Assembly (NCBI RefSeq): GCF_036967215.1 | Contig: NZ_CP146016.1 | Span: forward strand, 896,501 to 960,500 | Reading direction: 5' to 3' | DNA from: Sulfolobus tengchongensis | Lineage (GTDB): Archaea; Thermoproteota; Thermoprotei_A; Sulfolobales; Sulfolobaceae | DNA: 64,000 nt | In this document: positions 55,026 to 64,000 of the stretch, piece by piece | How positions within the stretch are numbered: position 1 is the stretch's first letter | Layout: the number at the start of each line of letters is the position of its first letter | Translations under genes and position numbers: made by a program | The notes under the pieces: model-generated | Database searches by the model: none | Seen by the model: the letters and a program-made list of their open reading frames with translations, nothing else | Told to the model about the DNA's origin: nothing

Positions 55026-56380
55026 TTCAATAATAGATTCTCATACTCCCTTACAAATTTAACACTTCTTTTTACATCTGAGAACAATCTGGAGGCTTCT
55101 CTCACATCCTCAACTTTTATAACGCTCCTATTATTTCTTTGGGCGATCACCAACGAAGGCTCTAACAATTGTACAGCATATCTTAAACTATTTTCTACGC
55201 CTATTTTCGTTAACTCTTCTAAAGCTGGAGGATCGAGTTCTATTTCCAATTCGTCAGCTCTTATCTTAATTATTTCCTTAATCTCATCCGCATTATATGG
55301 CCTAGTGGGTATTATCAATAGTCTATCCAACAGATCTAAGGGAACGCCATGAGGAGATTCCACATCTGTTCCTCTAATTTTAGTAAGCCCTCTATTAGTT
55401 GCGAGAATTAATATTGGTGCCAATTCAGATTCGAGAGCCCTAGTTAGGAATGAAAAGGCCTCTAAATCAAGCATGTGCGCATCGTCTATAAATAACACAC
55501 CAACAACTAATTCGGCTCTACCTTGATTAATCCAATCCTTAACTAACCTATCCACTTCTTTCCTAATATCCTCACTTATTTCCCTTTCTGTGAAAAATGA
55601 GAAAATTGCTGTGACTGCTAGGTTTCTTGCAGCTAAGTTTAAATCTAAATCATTCAAAGTAAGTGTTGTAGTTATTTCCTTTTCTTTCTTTACTGGCCCA
55701 GTGGGCATTTCTATAACTTTTGACGTTTCTATATCATATGTCTTAGCTCCTTCAAATCCTTTTGCCTTCCCTTCAATTATGACTTGACCAGTTTGAGCAT
55801 CAATCATAATAACGTCACCTTTCTTAACTCCTAAAGAGACTAATTGTTGGGCTATTTCCTCACCTACGGATAACGTTCTCTCATCGTCTTTAGTAACTAA
55901 TGTTATTTGCGCCTCTACTGGAACTTGCGAATAAGGATTCAGTCTACTCCTTGCTACCTTTATCTTTCTATCCTTTACTACACCCTCATATACTAATCTT
56001 TTCTCTCTGATTCTCACACCCATAGATTTTCTTATAAGTTGAGTCAATATCTCAGTTTTCTTAAGTTCAGTGGAATATATCTCTGAGGCATTTATAGCGG
56101 TAAAAGGCGTATCCTCTCCTAGTTCTTTAGCGATAGCAACAGCTAATGCAGTTTTTCCAGTACCGGGAGGTCCAACAAATAGTATTCCTTTTCCAGCCAT
56201 TTTACCTTGTTTTATCAATTGAACGACTACACCTGCGGCTTCCCTAGCTTCAGCCTGACCTACTAAGCCATCAGCAATGAACTTTGCTTTACCGCTCTCA
56301 TCTAAGCCTAAACCCTTAATATGACTATGAATACTAGCCTTCTCGCGTATTGGTTTCTTTATTTCACGTATCTCTGACAT
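55022..56380 (-). CDS. RuvB-like AAA+ ATPase (TIP49/RVB family)
   Basis: A 452-residue AAA+ ATPase of the RuvBL1/2 (TIP49) family. Walker [10 protein letters not shown] is at 70-78, an inserted domain II runs from about 120 to 235, and the sensor 1 region [13 protein letters not shown] is near 333. Walker B reads LFIDDAH (D299, D300) where eukaryotic members have DEVH, so the catalytic Glu is replaced by Asp. Archaeal homologs are thought to serve in chromatin or box C/D RNP assembly. The latter fits the two adjacent C/D sRNA genes, though this is inference. The ATG is at 56380. Confidence 0.88.
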   Translation of the reverse strand: MSEIREIKKPIREKASIHSHIKGLGLDESGKAKFIADGLVGQAEAREAAGVVVQLIKQGKMAGKGILFVGPPGTGKTALAVAIAKELGEDTPFTAINASEIYSTELKKTEILTQLIRKSMGVRIREKRLVYEGVVKDRKIKVARSRLNPYSQVPVEAQITLVTKDDERTLSVGEEIAQQLVSLGVKKGDVIMIDAQTGQVIIEGKAKGFEGAKTYDIETSKVIEMPTGPVKKEKEITTTLTLNDLDLNLAARNLAVTAIFSFFTEREISEDIRKEVDRLVKDWINQGRAELVVGVLFIDDAHMLDLEAFSFLTRALESELAPILILATNRGLTKIRGTDVESPHGVPLDLLDRLLIIPTRPYNADEIKEIIKIRADELEIELDPPALEELTKIGVENSLRYAVQLLEPSLVIAQRNNRSVIKVEDVREASRLFSDVKRSVKFVREYENLLLK

Positions 56381-56492
56381 ATCATACTATTAATATATAA
56401 TAAAGCTTTTGAGATTAACTCTAAATTTTATCCCCTAATAAGAAGTTCTCTTCTGTGTAAGCTTTATTAATGTTTTAAATGAAGAATAACTC

Positions 56493-56542
56493 GTGATGAA
56501 GACCTTTGGGACTGATAAAGTGATTGAGTGGCGGCTGTCTGA
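56493..56542 (+). ncRNA. C/D box sRNA, one guide matching the 16S rRNA 530 region
   Basis: In order: box C GTGATGA (56493-56499), 12-nt guide AGACCTTTGGGA, box D' CTGA (56512-56515), spacer TAAA, box C' GTGATTG (56520-56526), 12-nt guide AGTGGCGGCTGT, box D CTGA (56539-56542). This is canonical dual-guide architecture. The second guide can pair with the conserved archaeal 16S word CAGCCGCCGC over ten positions including one G-U pair. By the D-box plus-five rule the target would be the C in CAGC (C522 in E. coli numbering as I count it). The first guide targets UCCCAAAGGUCU, which I cannot place. It lies in the gap between the RuvB-like gene and the PfkB gene. Confidence 0.85.
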
Positions 56543-56555
56543 AAAGGTGATATAG

Positions 56556-57407
56556 TTGATACATTTAGCTGTTGGAAGGTTCAATATTGATATAATAGTG
56601 AAATTGGACTCTATACCACCTACAGATTCTAATCACATGACAGACATTCTTGAAATATTACCTGGTGGAGCGGCTACAAATTACGCCGTAGCTGTGACCA
56701 AATTAGGACATTCAGCAAAGTTATTGGCAAAAGTTGGAAAAAATGAAGTAGTTAAAAGTTTAATGGAAAAAGTAGTGGAATTGGGTGTAGGGTTAGAGTA
56801 CGTAGAGGAAGTAAATGAGAAACCAAGTATGGCCTTAATATTCTTAAGAAATGACGGAAGTTTATCCATGGTGAGGAAACTCGGTGCGTCTATATTACTG
56901 ACTAGAGAAGATGTTAAAAGACATTTCGGGTTATTTGATGTAATACACTTTGCATCAGTATCGCCTAATGTAGTCTTAAGAGATCCATATGCAAAGCTAA
57001 TTTCTTACGACCCCGGACCACAAGCCAAAAATATAGAGACGATCGACGTAGACATTCTATACGTAAATGAAAAGGAGTACGAATACGTTAAAGATAAGGA
57101 TATAAAGGCTAGGTTTATCGTAGTTAAAATGGGTAAGAAAGGAGCTAAAATCATTACGGAAACAGAGGAGTGTACAGTTGAGCCAATACAAGTTGATAAG
57201 GTAGTAGATACTACTGGAGCAGGCGATGTGTTTGACGCGGCCTTTAACGTAACATACACTGAGGAGAGGGACATTATAAAGAGCCTTCAAGTTGCCAGTG
57301 TAGCATCTGGGCTTAAGGTTACAAGAATAGGTGGAATCTCCTCGCCTGGATTAGATGAGATAAGAGAATATTTAAGGAAAAAGAGACCAAATGTTACATG
57401 TAAATGA
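56556..57407 (+). CDS. PfkB-family carbohydrate/nucleoside kinase
   Basis: Ribokinase-fold kinase of 283 residues. The GGAATNYAV substrate-lid motif is at residues 37-45, and the C-terminal signature [13 protein letters not shown] holds the catalytic base D224. It phosphorylates a sugar or nucleoside with ATP; substrate not decided by sequence. The TTG at 56556 gives [14 protein letters not shown], which places the first strand correctly. Its stop overlaps the dpo4 start as ATGA. The C/D sRNA ends 13 bases before it, so the RNA and the mRNA may share a promoter. Confidence 0.86.
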   Translation: MIHLAVGRFNIDIIVKLDSIPPTDSNHMTDILEILPGGAATNYAVAVTKLGHSAKLLAKVGKNEVVKSLMEKVVELGVGLEYVEEVNEKPSMALIFLRNDGSLSMVRKLGASILLTREDVKRHFGLFDVIHFASVSPNVVLRDPYAKLISYDPGPQAKNIETIDVDILYVNEKEYEYVKDKDIKARFIVVKMGKKGAKIITETEECTVEPIQVDKVVDTTGAGDVFDAAFNVTYTEERDIIKSLQVASVASGLKVTRIGGISSPGLDEIREYLRKKRPNVTCK

Positions 57408-58462
57408 TAGTTCTTTTCGTAGACTTTGATTACTTTTACGCTCAAGTTGAAGAGGTATTAAATCCGCAACTGAAAGGCAAGCCTGTAGTGGTTTGCGTTT
57501 TTTCGGGCAGGTTTGAAGACAGCGGTGCAGTAGCCACTGCAAATTACGAGGCTAGAAAATTCGGAATAAAGGCAGGTATGCCGATAGTTGAGGCCAAGAG
57601 AATATTGCCTAATGCAGTTTATTTACCCATGAGAAAAGAAATATATCAACAAGTTTCCGATAGAATTATGAGTTTACTAAGAGAGTATTCCGATAAGATT
57701 GAAGTTGCTAGCATAGATGAGGCCTATGTGGATATAACCGATAAAGTTAGAGATTATAAGGAAGCGTACTCTTTAGGCTTGGAAATAAAAAACAAAATAT
57801 ATGAAAGGGAAAAAATTACAGTGACAATTGGAATCTCGAAAAATAAGGTATTTGCAAAGATCGCAGCGGAAATGGCCAAACCTAATGGATTAAAGGTTAT
57901 TGACGATGAGGAAGTAAAAGCTCTAATAGCCCAATTAGATATAAGTGAGGTTCCAGGAGTTGGTAAAGTTCTTACTGAGAAATTGAGAAATATAGGCGTA
58001 AATAAACTCCTCGATATATTAAATGTAGATTTCAACACGGTTAAGAGGATTATAGGTGAAGCTAAGGCTAAATATCTAATATCCTTAGCTAGAGATGAGT
58101 ATAATGAGCCTATTAAAAAAAGAGTGAGAAAAAGTATTGGAAGAATAGTCACGATGAAGAGAAATACCAGGGATGTAGAAGAGATCAAGCCGTATCTGTT
58201 TAGAGCGATAGATGAAGGCTACATCAAATTAAATGGAAAAATCCCAAAGACACTTCATGTCGTTGCAGTGATGGAGGATTTAGATATTATAAGTAGAGGT
58301 AAGACATTTAATCATGGAATCAGTAAGGAGACTGCTTATAATGAATCAGTAAAATTACTACAAAAACTTCTTGAGGAGGATAAAAGAAGAGTAAGAAGAA
58401 TAGGTGTTAGATTCAGTAAATTTATAGAAGCATCAGGATTAGACAGATTCTTCAACATCTAA
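57404..58462 (+). CDS. dpo4: Y-family DNA polymerase IV (Dpo4)
   Basis: Translesion polymerase of 352 residues, the same length as S. solfataricus Dpo4 and very similar. Metal ligands are D7 (FVDFDYF), D105 and E106 (SIDEAY). The thumb contains [17 protein letters not shown], the little-finger domain is at about 245-341, and the C-terminal SGLDRFFNI is a PCNA-binding motif. It bypasses abasic sites and oxidised bases. The ATG at 57404 overlaps the PfkB stop by four bases. The thumb-to-finger segment around 190-215 differs more from S. solfataricus than the rest. Its end overlaps the convergent gene by 24 bases. Confidence 0.97.
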   Translation: MIVLFVDFDYFYAQVEEVLNPQLKGKPVVVCVFSGRFEDSGAVATANYEARKFGIKAGMPIVEAKRILPNAVYLPMRKEIYQQVSDRIMSLLREYSDKIEVASIDEAYVDITDKVRDYKEAYSLGLEIKNKIYEREKITVTIGISKNKVFAKIAAEMAKPNGLKVIDDEEVKALIAQLDISEVPGVGKVLTEKLRNIGVNKLLDILNVDFNTVKRIIGEAKAKYLISLARDEYNEPIKKRVRKSIGRIVTMKRNTRDVEEIKPYLFRAIDEGYIKLNGKIPKTLHVVAVMEDLDIISRGKTFNHGISKETAYNESVKLLQKLLEEDKRRVRRIGVRFSKFIEASGLDRFFNI

Positions 58463-58882
58463 GCTTACTAAACCATTCAATTTACTTATATTGATTTGTT
58501 TGTGTACCTCTAGATAATTGTAAAGGCCTTTAATTCCCCTCTTGGACTTATCCGGGCTATTAATTATTTCAATATCAAAATATAAGGGTACTTTAAACAT
58601 CCTTGCTATTTTATCTAGTTTCATCACTAATTGTATTTTTCTAAAATCCTCTTCAATGCCCTCAGCGTCAACAAAGGTCTTTTTACCTTTTATGAAATTT
58701 ATTTGATCGCCCTTTATTAATCCAAATTTATCTAAAACAACCACCAGTCTAGCTTGCCTTCCCCCTTCTACATCTTCATAAAAATTTAAACATTCAATGA
58801 AATAGCCATTTTCAGCTAGAGGTATTACAGCCAATTCTTCCTCACCATATATTTTAGCAAGAGACTTTAATTTAATCCTCAA
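58439..58882 (-). CDS. Conserved hypothetical protein, convergent to dpo4
   Basis: A 147-residue protein I do not recognise. It has mixed strands and helices, a basic N-terminal patch and a segment [20 protein letters not shown] that suggests a small beta-barrel-like fold. The TTG at 58882 gives [13 protein letters not shown]. It is divergent from rtcA, with only 13 bp between the starts, and its last 24 bases overlap dpo4. Neighbourhood suggests an information-processing role; the sequence does not show it. Confidence 0.65.
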   Translation of the reverse strand: MRIKLKSLAKIYGEEELAVIPLAENGYFIECLNFYEDVEGGRQARLVVVLDKFGLIKGDQINFIKGKKTFVDAEGIEEDFRKIQLVMKLDKIARMFKVPLYFDIEIINSPDKSKRGIKGLYNYLEVHKQINISKLNGLVSLDVEESV

Positions 58883-58895
58883 GATAATTCACCTA

Positions 58896-59909
58896 ATGAT
58901 TGAGATAGACGGCTCTTTTGGTGAAGGCGGAGGGCAAATATTAAGAACATCACTTACGCTCTCAGTAATAACTGGCAAGCCTTTTAAAATTTACAACATT
59001 AGAGCTAACAGAGATAATCCAGGGTTGCAGAGACAGCATTTGTGGGCAGTAAAAGCAATGAAAATGATATCTGATGCTGAGACAAAAGGAGATCAGCTAG
59101 GTTCTAAAGAACTAATTTTCATTCCACATGAAGTTAAAAATAATATTAATATAGAAGTGGATATTGGAACTGCAGGAAGCGTAACACTAATATTGCAAAC
59201 TATAATACCCGTTATTCTAAATAGAAATGCAAAAATAAGAATAAAAGGAGGAACCGATGTCCCCAAATCCCCCACAATCGATTATATCAGATTGGTATAT
59301 CTACGAATCCTAAGAAAAATTGGAATTGATGCTAAAATAGAGCTAATAAGAAGAGGCCATTACCCTGAAGGTGGCGGTGAAATTGCAATAGAGAACGTTA
59401 GTGGTAATCCAACGAGTTTCAGTATATTAGAATTTGGTAAACTAGTAAAAGTTGAAGGCATCTCCCATGTTTCGTCTTTACCACAACATATAGCAGAAAG
59501 GCAATTAAGCTCAGCAAAAGCAGTTCTATCTACACTAGGAGTTCCGATTGACCTACAAATTGATGTGAGACAAGGAGAGAGAAGTAAAGGTAGCGGAATA
59601 GCACTTGCTGCAATAGGTGAAAATAGCATAATCGGAGCCGATTCACTAGGAGAGAGAGGAAAAAGGGCTGAAATAGTAGGACAAGAAGCTGCTAACATGC
59701 TTATTGAAGATCTAGAAACTGGAGCTGCTGTAGATAGACATATGAGCGATATGCTTATGATATTCGCATCACTTTACGGAGGTGAATACACTGGAGCTGA
59801 ATTGACAACACATGCGTCTACAAATTTAGAAGTCATAAAGAGATTTCTTGGCGTAAGAGTTGAGGTAAGTGGTAAAAGACCATTTAGGTTTAAAGCAATG
59901 TCTAGCTAA
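58896..59909 (+). CDS. rtcA: RNA 3'-terminal phosphate cyclase
   Basis: RtcA-type cyclase of 337 residues, which makes 2',3'-cyclic phosphate RNA ends. The start [20 protein letters not shown] is the family signature, GHYPEGGGE lies near residue 150, and the adenylated nucleophile is H306 in TTHASTN. RtcB, the ligase that uses such ends, is not in the window. The ATG is at 58896. A TATA-like stretch cannot be resolved because the gap to the divergent gene is only 13 bp. Confidence 0.93.
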   Translation: MIEIDGSFGEGGGQILRTSLTLSVITGKPFKIYNIRANRDNPGLQRQHLWAVKAMKMISDAETKGDQLGSKELIFIPHEVKNNINIEVDIGTAGSVTLILQTIIPVILNRNAKIRIKGGTDVPKSPTIDYIRLVYLRILRKIGIDAKIELIRRGHYPEGGGEIAIENVSGNPTSFSILEFGKLVKVEGISHVSSLPQHIAERQLSSAKAVLSTLGVPIDLQIDVRQGERSKGSGIALAAIGENSIIGADSLGERGKRAEIVGQEAANMLIEDLETGAAVDRHMSDMLMIFASLYGGEYTGAELTTHASTNLEVIKRFLGVRVEVSGKRPFRFKAMSS

Positions 59910-59964
59910 TTAATTGAAATAAAACTTTTAAAGAGTAGTATATTTAAATTATGGCGAGATTAGT

Positions 59965-60210
59965 ATGGAAAACCCCAGAGCTATCATAAAAAGACCAAAT
60001 TACAGATTTGAATATAGACATGAAAGGAAAGATAAAAGAGTTGGCAGAGGATTCAGTATAGGAGAACTAGAAAAAGTAGGGCTAGACGTGAACAAAGCTA
60101 GAAAGTTAGGAATTTATGTAGATATAAGAAGGAAATCAACACATGAGGAGAACGTAGAATTGCTCAAAAAGTTCCTAGATAATATTTCATCACAGAGCCA
60201 AAAATCTTAG
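59965..60210 (+). CDS. rpl13e: Ribosomal protein L13e
   Basis: An 81-residue basic protein matching archaeal/eukaryotic L13e, found only in some crenarchaea. The segment [20 protein letters not shown] then [20 protein letters not shown] is typical. The start ATG is at 59965, with a TATA-like GTATATTTAAAT near 59938-59949. A shorter open frame at the same place from an ATG at 59952 is in another frame and stops within 13 codons. The stop overlaps the convergent ADH gene by four bases. Confidence 0.9.
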   Translation: MENPRAIIKRPNYRFEYRHERKDKRVGRGFSIGELEKVGLDVNKARKLGIYVDIRRKSTHEENVELLKKFLDNISSQSQKS

Positions 60211-61193
60211 GGAGGTACTATAACTGCGCGACCCACAATTCTACCTTCCGCTAAATCTGCTATCGCCTTGTTAATATCATCTAATCTGTATTTTTGTACT
60301 ATTGTTTTTATCTTCCCCTCTACATATAACTTATAAACATTGATTAGATCATTTAAACTACCATACAATATTCCACGTACTTTAATTCCTCTTAGCACTA
60401 ATAATTGTTCTGGGATATTTAACGTCCCACCAAATTCCCCTACAATCCTTAATTCACCCTCCCTATCTAATAGCCATATTGAGTCCAAAAGAGTATCATT
60501 ACTACCTACATAATCTATAATGTAATTGAATGTATAACCCCTAATCACACTTGCTATTGTGGATCTTCCATTAATGCTAATTACATCATCTGCACCTAAT
60601 TCTTTGGCTTTGTTTAGCCTATTATGATTACGTCCTACTACCGTTACGTTAACCCCTCTCGACTTTAAAATTTGTAACCCTAACAAAGCTACGGCACCAG
60701 TGCCTATTATAAGTACATTATCGTCACTGGATATGCCCTTTACTGAGTTATACGCAGTAATGCCAGCATCTGCTAATGGTGCTATCTCAATAGGATCACC
60801 ATCTATTTTAAGTAAAATTTCTTCACTGGGAATTTTGACATATTCAGCAAATCCTCCATCCATATGAAGGCCTATAACTTTGACTCTCTCACAATACTGA
60901 TATTTACCCGCTCTACAATACTTACAGCTTCCACAACCTATGCTATTGTATACTAAAACTTTTTCACCACTTTTCAGAGTATTGGTATCATTAACTACTT
61001 CTCCCACAATTTCATGTCCTAGTATTCTCGGAGTTTCTATCTTTATGTCATACTTCCAATCTCCACTTATGATATGTAGATCTCCATGACAAAGACCTGT
61101 AGCTAGCACCTTAAGGATTATTCCACCTGTAGGTTCCTTTACTTCTTCTAGTTCTAGAGTAGATCCAATTTTTCTAAAAACAGCAGCTAGCAT
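60207..61193 (-). CDS. Zinc-dependent alcohol dehydrogenase (MDR superfamily)
   Basis: A 328-residue MDR dehydrogenase. The catalytic zinc ligands are C35 (LCHGDLH), H60 and E61. The structural-zinc cysteines are C87, C90, C93 and C101. The Rossmann loop is [14 protein letters not shown] near 163. The pattern is typical of archaeal ADHs acting on secondary or aromatic alcohols. The ATG at 61193 directly follows the stop of the glutamine-synthetase-like gene (TGAATG), so both are one transcript. It is a second MDR ADH in the window, distinct from that at 630-1670. Confidence 0.9.
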   Translation of the reverse strand: MLAAVFRKIGSTLELEEVKEPTGGIILKVLATGLCHGDLHIISGDWKYDIKIETPRILGHEIVGEVVNDTNTLKSGEKVLVYNSIGCGSCKYCRAGKYQYCERVKVIGLHMDGGFAEYVKIPSEEILLKIDGDPIEIAPLADAGITAYNSVKGISSDDNVLIIGTGAVALLGLQILKSRGVNVTVVGRNHNRLNKAKELGADDVISINGRSTIASVIRGYTFNYIIDYVGSNDTLLDSIWLLDREGELRIVGEFGGTLNIPEQLLVLRGIKVRGILYGSLNDLINVYKLYVEGKIKTIVQKYRLDDINKAIADLAEGRIVGRAVIVPP

Positions 61194-62471
61194 TCACCAT
61201 CCTGCCTTGAGATAATATCCCTTCTCCCATTCAGTTATTTGAGATTCGTATTCGTCTATCTCTATATTTTTAATATTAACATATGTTGATATTAAATCTT
61301 GACCTAAATTGTACTTTATATATGTGTCATTTTCTAGCTTACTTAAAGATTCTTTTAGAGTCTGGGGAAGAGTACCATAGTATTCGTTTACACTAACCAT
61401 GAGATTCCGCTCTATGCCGTCAATACCAGCATAAATTATTGTAGATAGTAACAAATACGGATTTGCTAGTGGATCAGCAAGCCTAAATTCTACAAACTGA
61501 GTATCTCTATAATAGCTCGGTATCCTCAGAATGTAATGCCTCTCGGTGCCTATACCTGGCATGTTCGGAGTTACTACTTCTTTAAATCTCTTGTAAGAGT
61601 TAATTGTAGGTGCAGCTATGGATATTATTGCAGGTAGATGTTCAACAATCCCAGAGATGAAATTATATGCAATCTTGCTAAGCCCAAATCCTTTAGGATC
61701 ATTAGGATCATACATTACGTTTTTACCATCTGGAGTTTGAAGAGTCAGTGTAATATCCATACTGCTACTAGGATAATCCTTAAATGGTTTGGGCATGAAA
61801 GTTGCGATTAAACCGTTCATCCTAGAAGTATCTCTTATTATCTCTCTACTGGAAATCAATGAATCTGCAGCTTCTAATACTGGTTTTTGAGACAGTTTAA
61901 CCTCATACTGCCCTGGTCCATAATGTTTATTAATAGTCTCAACTTGTATGTCAATCTCCTCTAAGTATTTTATTAGAGATTTAAGGAAATTCTGTTGCTC
62001 CAATAATCCCTCTAACGAGAAGGCTTTTGAATAATCTGCAGGGTTTAATGAGGAATCCAGTAAGTAAAATGTGGGTTCAAATGAGACTTGCAACGTATAA
62101 CCTACTTCTCTTAACTTCTCTATTGCCTTATTAAGTATTGATCTACTGCAAAAAGGGTAAGGGGAACCATCAGGTTGCGTAAGAAATGATAGCACTCGAG
62201 CCGTTCTTTCTAAATATGGTATTACCACAAACGTATTTAAATCTGGTAAGGCGATAATGTCTTCATATTTTGATTTTATTGGTCTATCCTTATAATCCAT
62301 TAATGATAGGGATTCAGGATAATCAACTCCTTTATTGTTATTTATAATATTTTCAAATTCAGCCCTTCTTAATGACCTACCTTTAGTATTTCCTAATATA
62401 TCTATAAATTCGACTCTTACATAATCTACTTTTCCAGATTTTAAAGCATCAAATATATTCTCTTTTGACAC
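61194..62471 (-). CDS. Glutamine-synthetase-like protein with altered active site
   Basis: A 425-residue protein with the glutamine synthetase fold, similar to GlnA3/PuuA-type relatives. The GPGQYEVKL segment near 186 and [14 protein letters not shown] near 336 are conserved. The central GSGMHxHxS motif reads [10 protein letters not shown] (about 227-236), so the usual metal-binding His pair is missing, and the NRS segment after the PG loop is ERH. Glutamine synthesis itself is unlikely; it may use another amine, or be regulatory. The GTG is at 62471. It is cotranscribed with the downstream ADH, with the start abutting the stop. Confidence 0.78.
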   Translation of the reverse strand: MSKENIFDALKSGKVDYVRVEFIDILGNTKGRSLRRAEFENIINNNKGVDYPESLSLMDYKDRPIKSKYEDIIALPDLNTFVVIPYLERTARVLSFLTQPDGSPYPFCSRSILNKAIEKLREVGYTLQVSFEPTFYLLDSSLNPADYSKAFSLEGLLEQQNFLKSLIKYLEEIDIQVETINKHYGPGQYEVKLSQKPVLEAADSLISSREIIRDTSRMNGLIATFMPKPFKDYPSSSMDITLTLQTPDGKNVMYDPNDPKGFGLSKIAYNFISGIVEHLPAIISIAAPTINSYKRFKEVVTPNMPGIGTERHYILRIPSYYRDTQFVEFRLADPLANPYLLLSTIIYAGIDGIERNLMVSVNEYYGTLPQTLKESLSKLENDTYIKYNLGQDLISTYVNIKNIEIDEYESQITEWEKGYYLKAGW

Positions 62472-62521
62472 TTTATCTCATTACCCATTTGTAACATCAT
62501 TTAATAAATGTTATAATACCA

Positions 62522-63304
62522 TCAATTTACCCTTATATCAACAACTACATGGTATTTATGAGGATTAACACTCCTAACTATTCTACCAAAATAAGCCCCC
62601 TTGTATTTGTTCATAGCAATTCTAATGGGATCTTCTCCCTTATTTACATCAATCTCAGCATAAAGATGAATAATACCTCCTTTCTTTATTTTTTGTAGTG
62701 CAACTTCATACGCTTCATCATCTAATTCGGGTAAAGGAGCTATTATTCTGTCTGCATCCTCAAGATCATATATTCTCTTAAAAGCGTCCCCATAAACTGG
62801 AATTACTTCGTATGCTCTATTAAGCTCTATATTAACCATCATGTAATAGTACGCATAAGGATTAACATCTATTGAATACACCATTTTAGGCTTACCTAAA
62901 ACTGCAGAAAGTATTGAAAACGGGCCAAAGCCAGAAAACATATTTATTATTACTTCTCCTTTCCTGACTTGCCTAGCTACTCTTAAATGCTCATATGACA
63001 ACTTTTCAGAGAAGAATACCTTGGTGAAATCCAATAGATACTTACAACCATGCTCCTTATATATTGTCTCACTTCTTCTTTCACCAGCTAAATGAACATA
63101 GGTAGATAATCTATAAGTACCAGATACGTCTCTATATCTTCCCCATACTGACTTTATGTAAGGTAGACCTAAAAGTAATTTATTTGCTATTTCTATAAGA
63201 TCTTCTGGTTTCTTATTAAATGGAATTCCAATTATCGCTATATCTCCTACAATCTCAATCCTTTTCCAAATGTCTCGCTGGTTTAACCATTCTTTTATCG
63301 ACAT
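62522..63304 (-). CDS. Trm5/Tyw2-type tRNA methyltransferase
   Basis: A 260-residue class I SAM-dependent enzyme of the Trm5/Tyw2 (Met-10+) family, which acts on guanosine or wyosine at position 37 of tRNAPhe. The D1-like start [14 protein letters not shown] is at about residue 16. The SAM loop is [15 protein letters not shown] near 122-136, preceded by [17 protein letters not shown]. The motif APLPE near 190 replaces the NLPE of Trm5. I chose the ATG at 63304; a TTG at 63310 would add two residues. Whether it methylates N1, C7 or transfers aminocarboxypropyl cannot be decided here. It overlaps the amidohydrolase gene by 50 bases. Confidence 0.84.
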   Translation of the reverse strand: MSIKEWLNQRDIWKRIEIVGDIAIIGIPFNKKPEDLIEIANKLLLGLPYIKSVWGRYRDVSGTYRLSTYVHLAGERRSETIYKEHGCKYLLDFTKVFFSEKLSYEHLRVARQVRKGEVIINMFSGFGPFSILSAVLGKPKMVYSIDVNPYAYYYMMVNIELNRAYEVIPVYGDAFKRIYDLEDADRIIAPLPELDDEAYEVALQKIKKGGIIHLYAEIDVNKGEDPIRIAMNKYKGAYFGRIVRSVNPHKYHVVVDIRVN

Positions 63305-64000
63305 CTTCAAGCCTCTCCATAGCTTTTTCGATATGCTTTATTCCAACATTCAGTGGAACTCCTCCGTCTAATACTGCTTCCCCATTTACAAGCACCGTTT
63401 CGGGAGTAGAAAGGTTAAATATTATTGATTCGTATGGGCTATCATAGTCTAACGGAAAAGCTGGAGGTTCTCTAACTTCGAACACAACTAGATCAGCGAC
63501 TTTTCCGTTCTCAATAGCTCCTCTATCATTATATTTTAACTGTGTATAACCCCATATTGTCATTGCATAAAGCGATTCTTCAGGCGTCAGAATAAGCCTA
63601 GTTAAACTAGTTGACACCTCATGTCTAATATCAAATGTTGGTGAGAGGTCTATGGATATTGATGGTTTATATTGGCTTAGGGGGAATTGTGAGATCTCAT
63701 AAGATGGTGTTAGCGCTAAATGAAATCCCTTTTGTTTTATGATATCCAAATCTTTCCTTGCTCCACCTCCTAATCCTATTATGTTCACGGCATTACCGCT
63801 AATATTCTCTAAGCTGACAAATCTCTCTAAGAGAATTGGAAGATTGTACTGCTCAGAGATTTCAAAAACCTCCTTAGAATATGTGTCACTACATAAGCGT
63901 AAAATTACCCTATTTTCATTCTTATTTGACCATCTGTTATATAACGTGGTGAACTCTCTCTCCCAATCTTCTTTAGAATCTGGGCAATCAACACCAACAG
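63255..64000 (-). CDS. Amidohydrolase-like protein, N-terminus cut by window edge
   Basis: The open frame runs to the window edge (first complete codon at 63998), so the protein is partial; about 248 C-terminal residues are visible. It resembles metal-dependent amidohydrolases of the TIM-barrel group (chlorohydrolase/deaminase type): [20 protein letters not shown] then [18 protein letters not shown] is the family C-terminal pattern, where T-W-G and G-I-E-G-K-A-D-L-V are typical. The metal-binding His residues would be mostly upstream. The GTG at 63788 is only an internal codon. The substrate is unknown. Its last 50 bases overlap the tRNA methyltransferase gene. Confidence 0.78.
   Translation of the reverse strand, partial: VGVDCPDSKEDWEREFTTLYNRWSNKNENRVILRLCSDTYSKEVFEISEQYNLPILLERFVSLENISGNAVNIIGLGGGARKDLDIIKQKGFHLALTPSYEISQFPLSQYKPSISIDLSPTFDIRHEVSTSLTRLILTPEESLYAMTIWGYTQLKYNDRGAIENGKVADLVVFEVREPPAFPLDYDSPYESIIFNLSTPETVLVNGEAVLDGGVPLNVGIKHIEKAMERLEDVDKRMVKPARHLEKD

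Overview
The window reads as a crenarchaeal chromosome of the Sulfolobales, most likely a Saccharolobus/Sulfolobus species. It is AT-rich, and many genes are leaderless with a TATA-like box about 26 nt before an ATG, GTG or TTG start. It encodes lineage markers: Sso10a-type chromatin protein, Dpo4 polymerase, Hel308, sulfocyanin, Sir2, a fused two-domain ABC permease, the three-subunit acetyl/propionyl-CoA carboxylase and ribosomal protein L13e. Dpo4 and the alkylguanine transferase look very like my memory of the S. solfataricus proteins but are not identical, so a related species is likely. No rRNA, tRNA or CRISPR array was found.

Layout. 1-8025: lipid and alcohol metabolism (zinc ADH, SDR, R2lox-type oxidase, acyl-CoA dehydrogenase-like protein, thiolase, acryloyl-CoA reductase-like protein, HSL-type esterase), interspersed with copies of a roughly 100-bp MITE-like element. 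8026-20016: accessory region with a frameshifted ParA-type ATPase, transposase remnants, a restriction-modification-like cassette lying between two identical 136-bp direct repeats, a sulfocyanin, small proteins without recognised family, and a STAND-type ATPase whose promoter/start segment is duplicated. 20017-34112: a surface glycoprotein, sucCD, a HhH-GPD glycosylase, an Alg14/Alg13-like glycosyltransferase, thrS, ogt, a sugar nucleotidyltransferase, Sir2, an SSF symporter with its DUF3311 partner, a MinD/ParA-like ATPase divergent from Sso10a, a winged-helix regulator and a GH15 hydrolase. 34113-44370: photolyase, leuCD, an ABC transporter and the biotin-dependent carboxylase operon. 44566-60210: dense information-processing region (Hel308, phosphate transport, DHH and metallophosphoesterases, nicotinamidase, endonuclease V, tyrosine phosphatase, RadA paralog, GMP synthase amidotransferase subunit, RuvB-like ATPase, PfkB kinase, Dpo4, RtcA, L13e) with two C/D box sRNA genes. 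60207-64000: ADH, a divergent glutamine-synthetase-like protein, a Trm5/Tyw2-type methyltransferase and an amidohydrolase cut by the window edge.

How the parts work together. The carboxylase operon could feed the 3-hydroxypropionate/4-hydroxybutyrate cycle, and the acryloyl-CoA reductase-like gene fits the same route; sucCD belongs to the citric acid cycle. Repair genes are unusually frequent (ogt, photolyase, Hel308, endonuclease V, RadA paralog, Dpo4, HhH-GPD protein). The most noteworthy accessory object is the 11-14.6 kb cassette: a beta-class DNA methyltransferase translationally coupled to an 81-residue protein, an inverted repeat just before that small gene, and a divergent gene with a possible PD-(D/E)xK motif, all between identical direct repeats of a transposase remnant. 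Other striking observations are two well-formed C/D box sRNAs, sucD without a canonical start codon, and perfect inverted repeats before photolyase and between Sso10a and the MinD-like ATPase.
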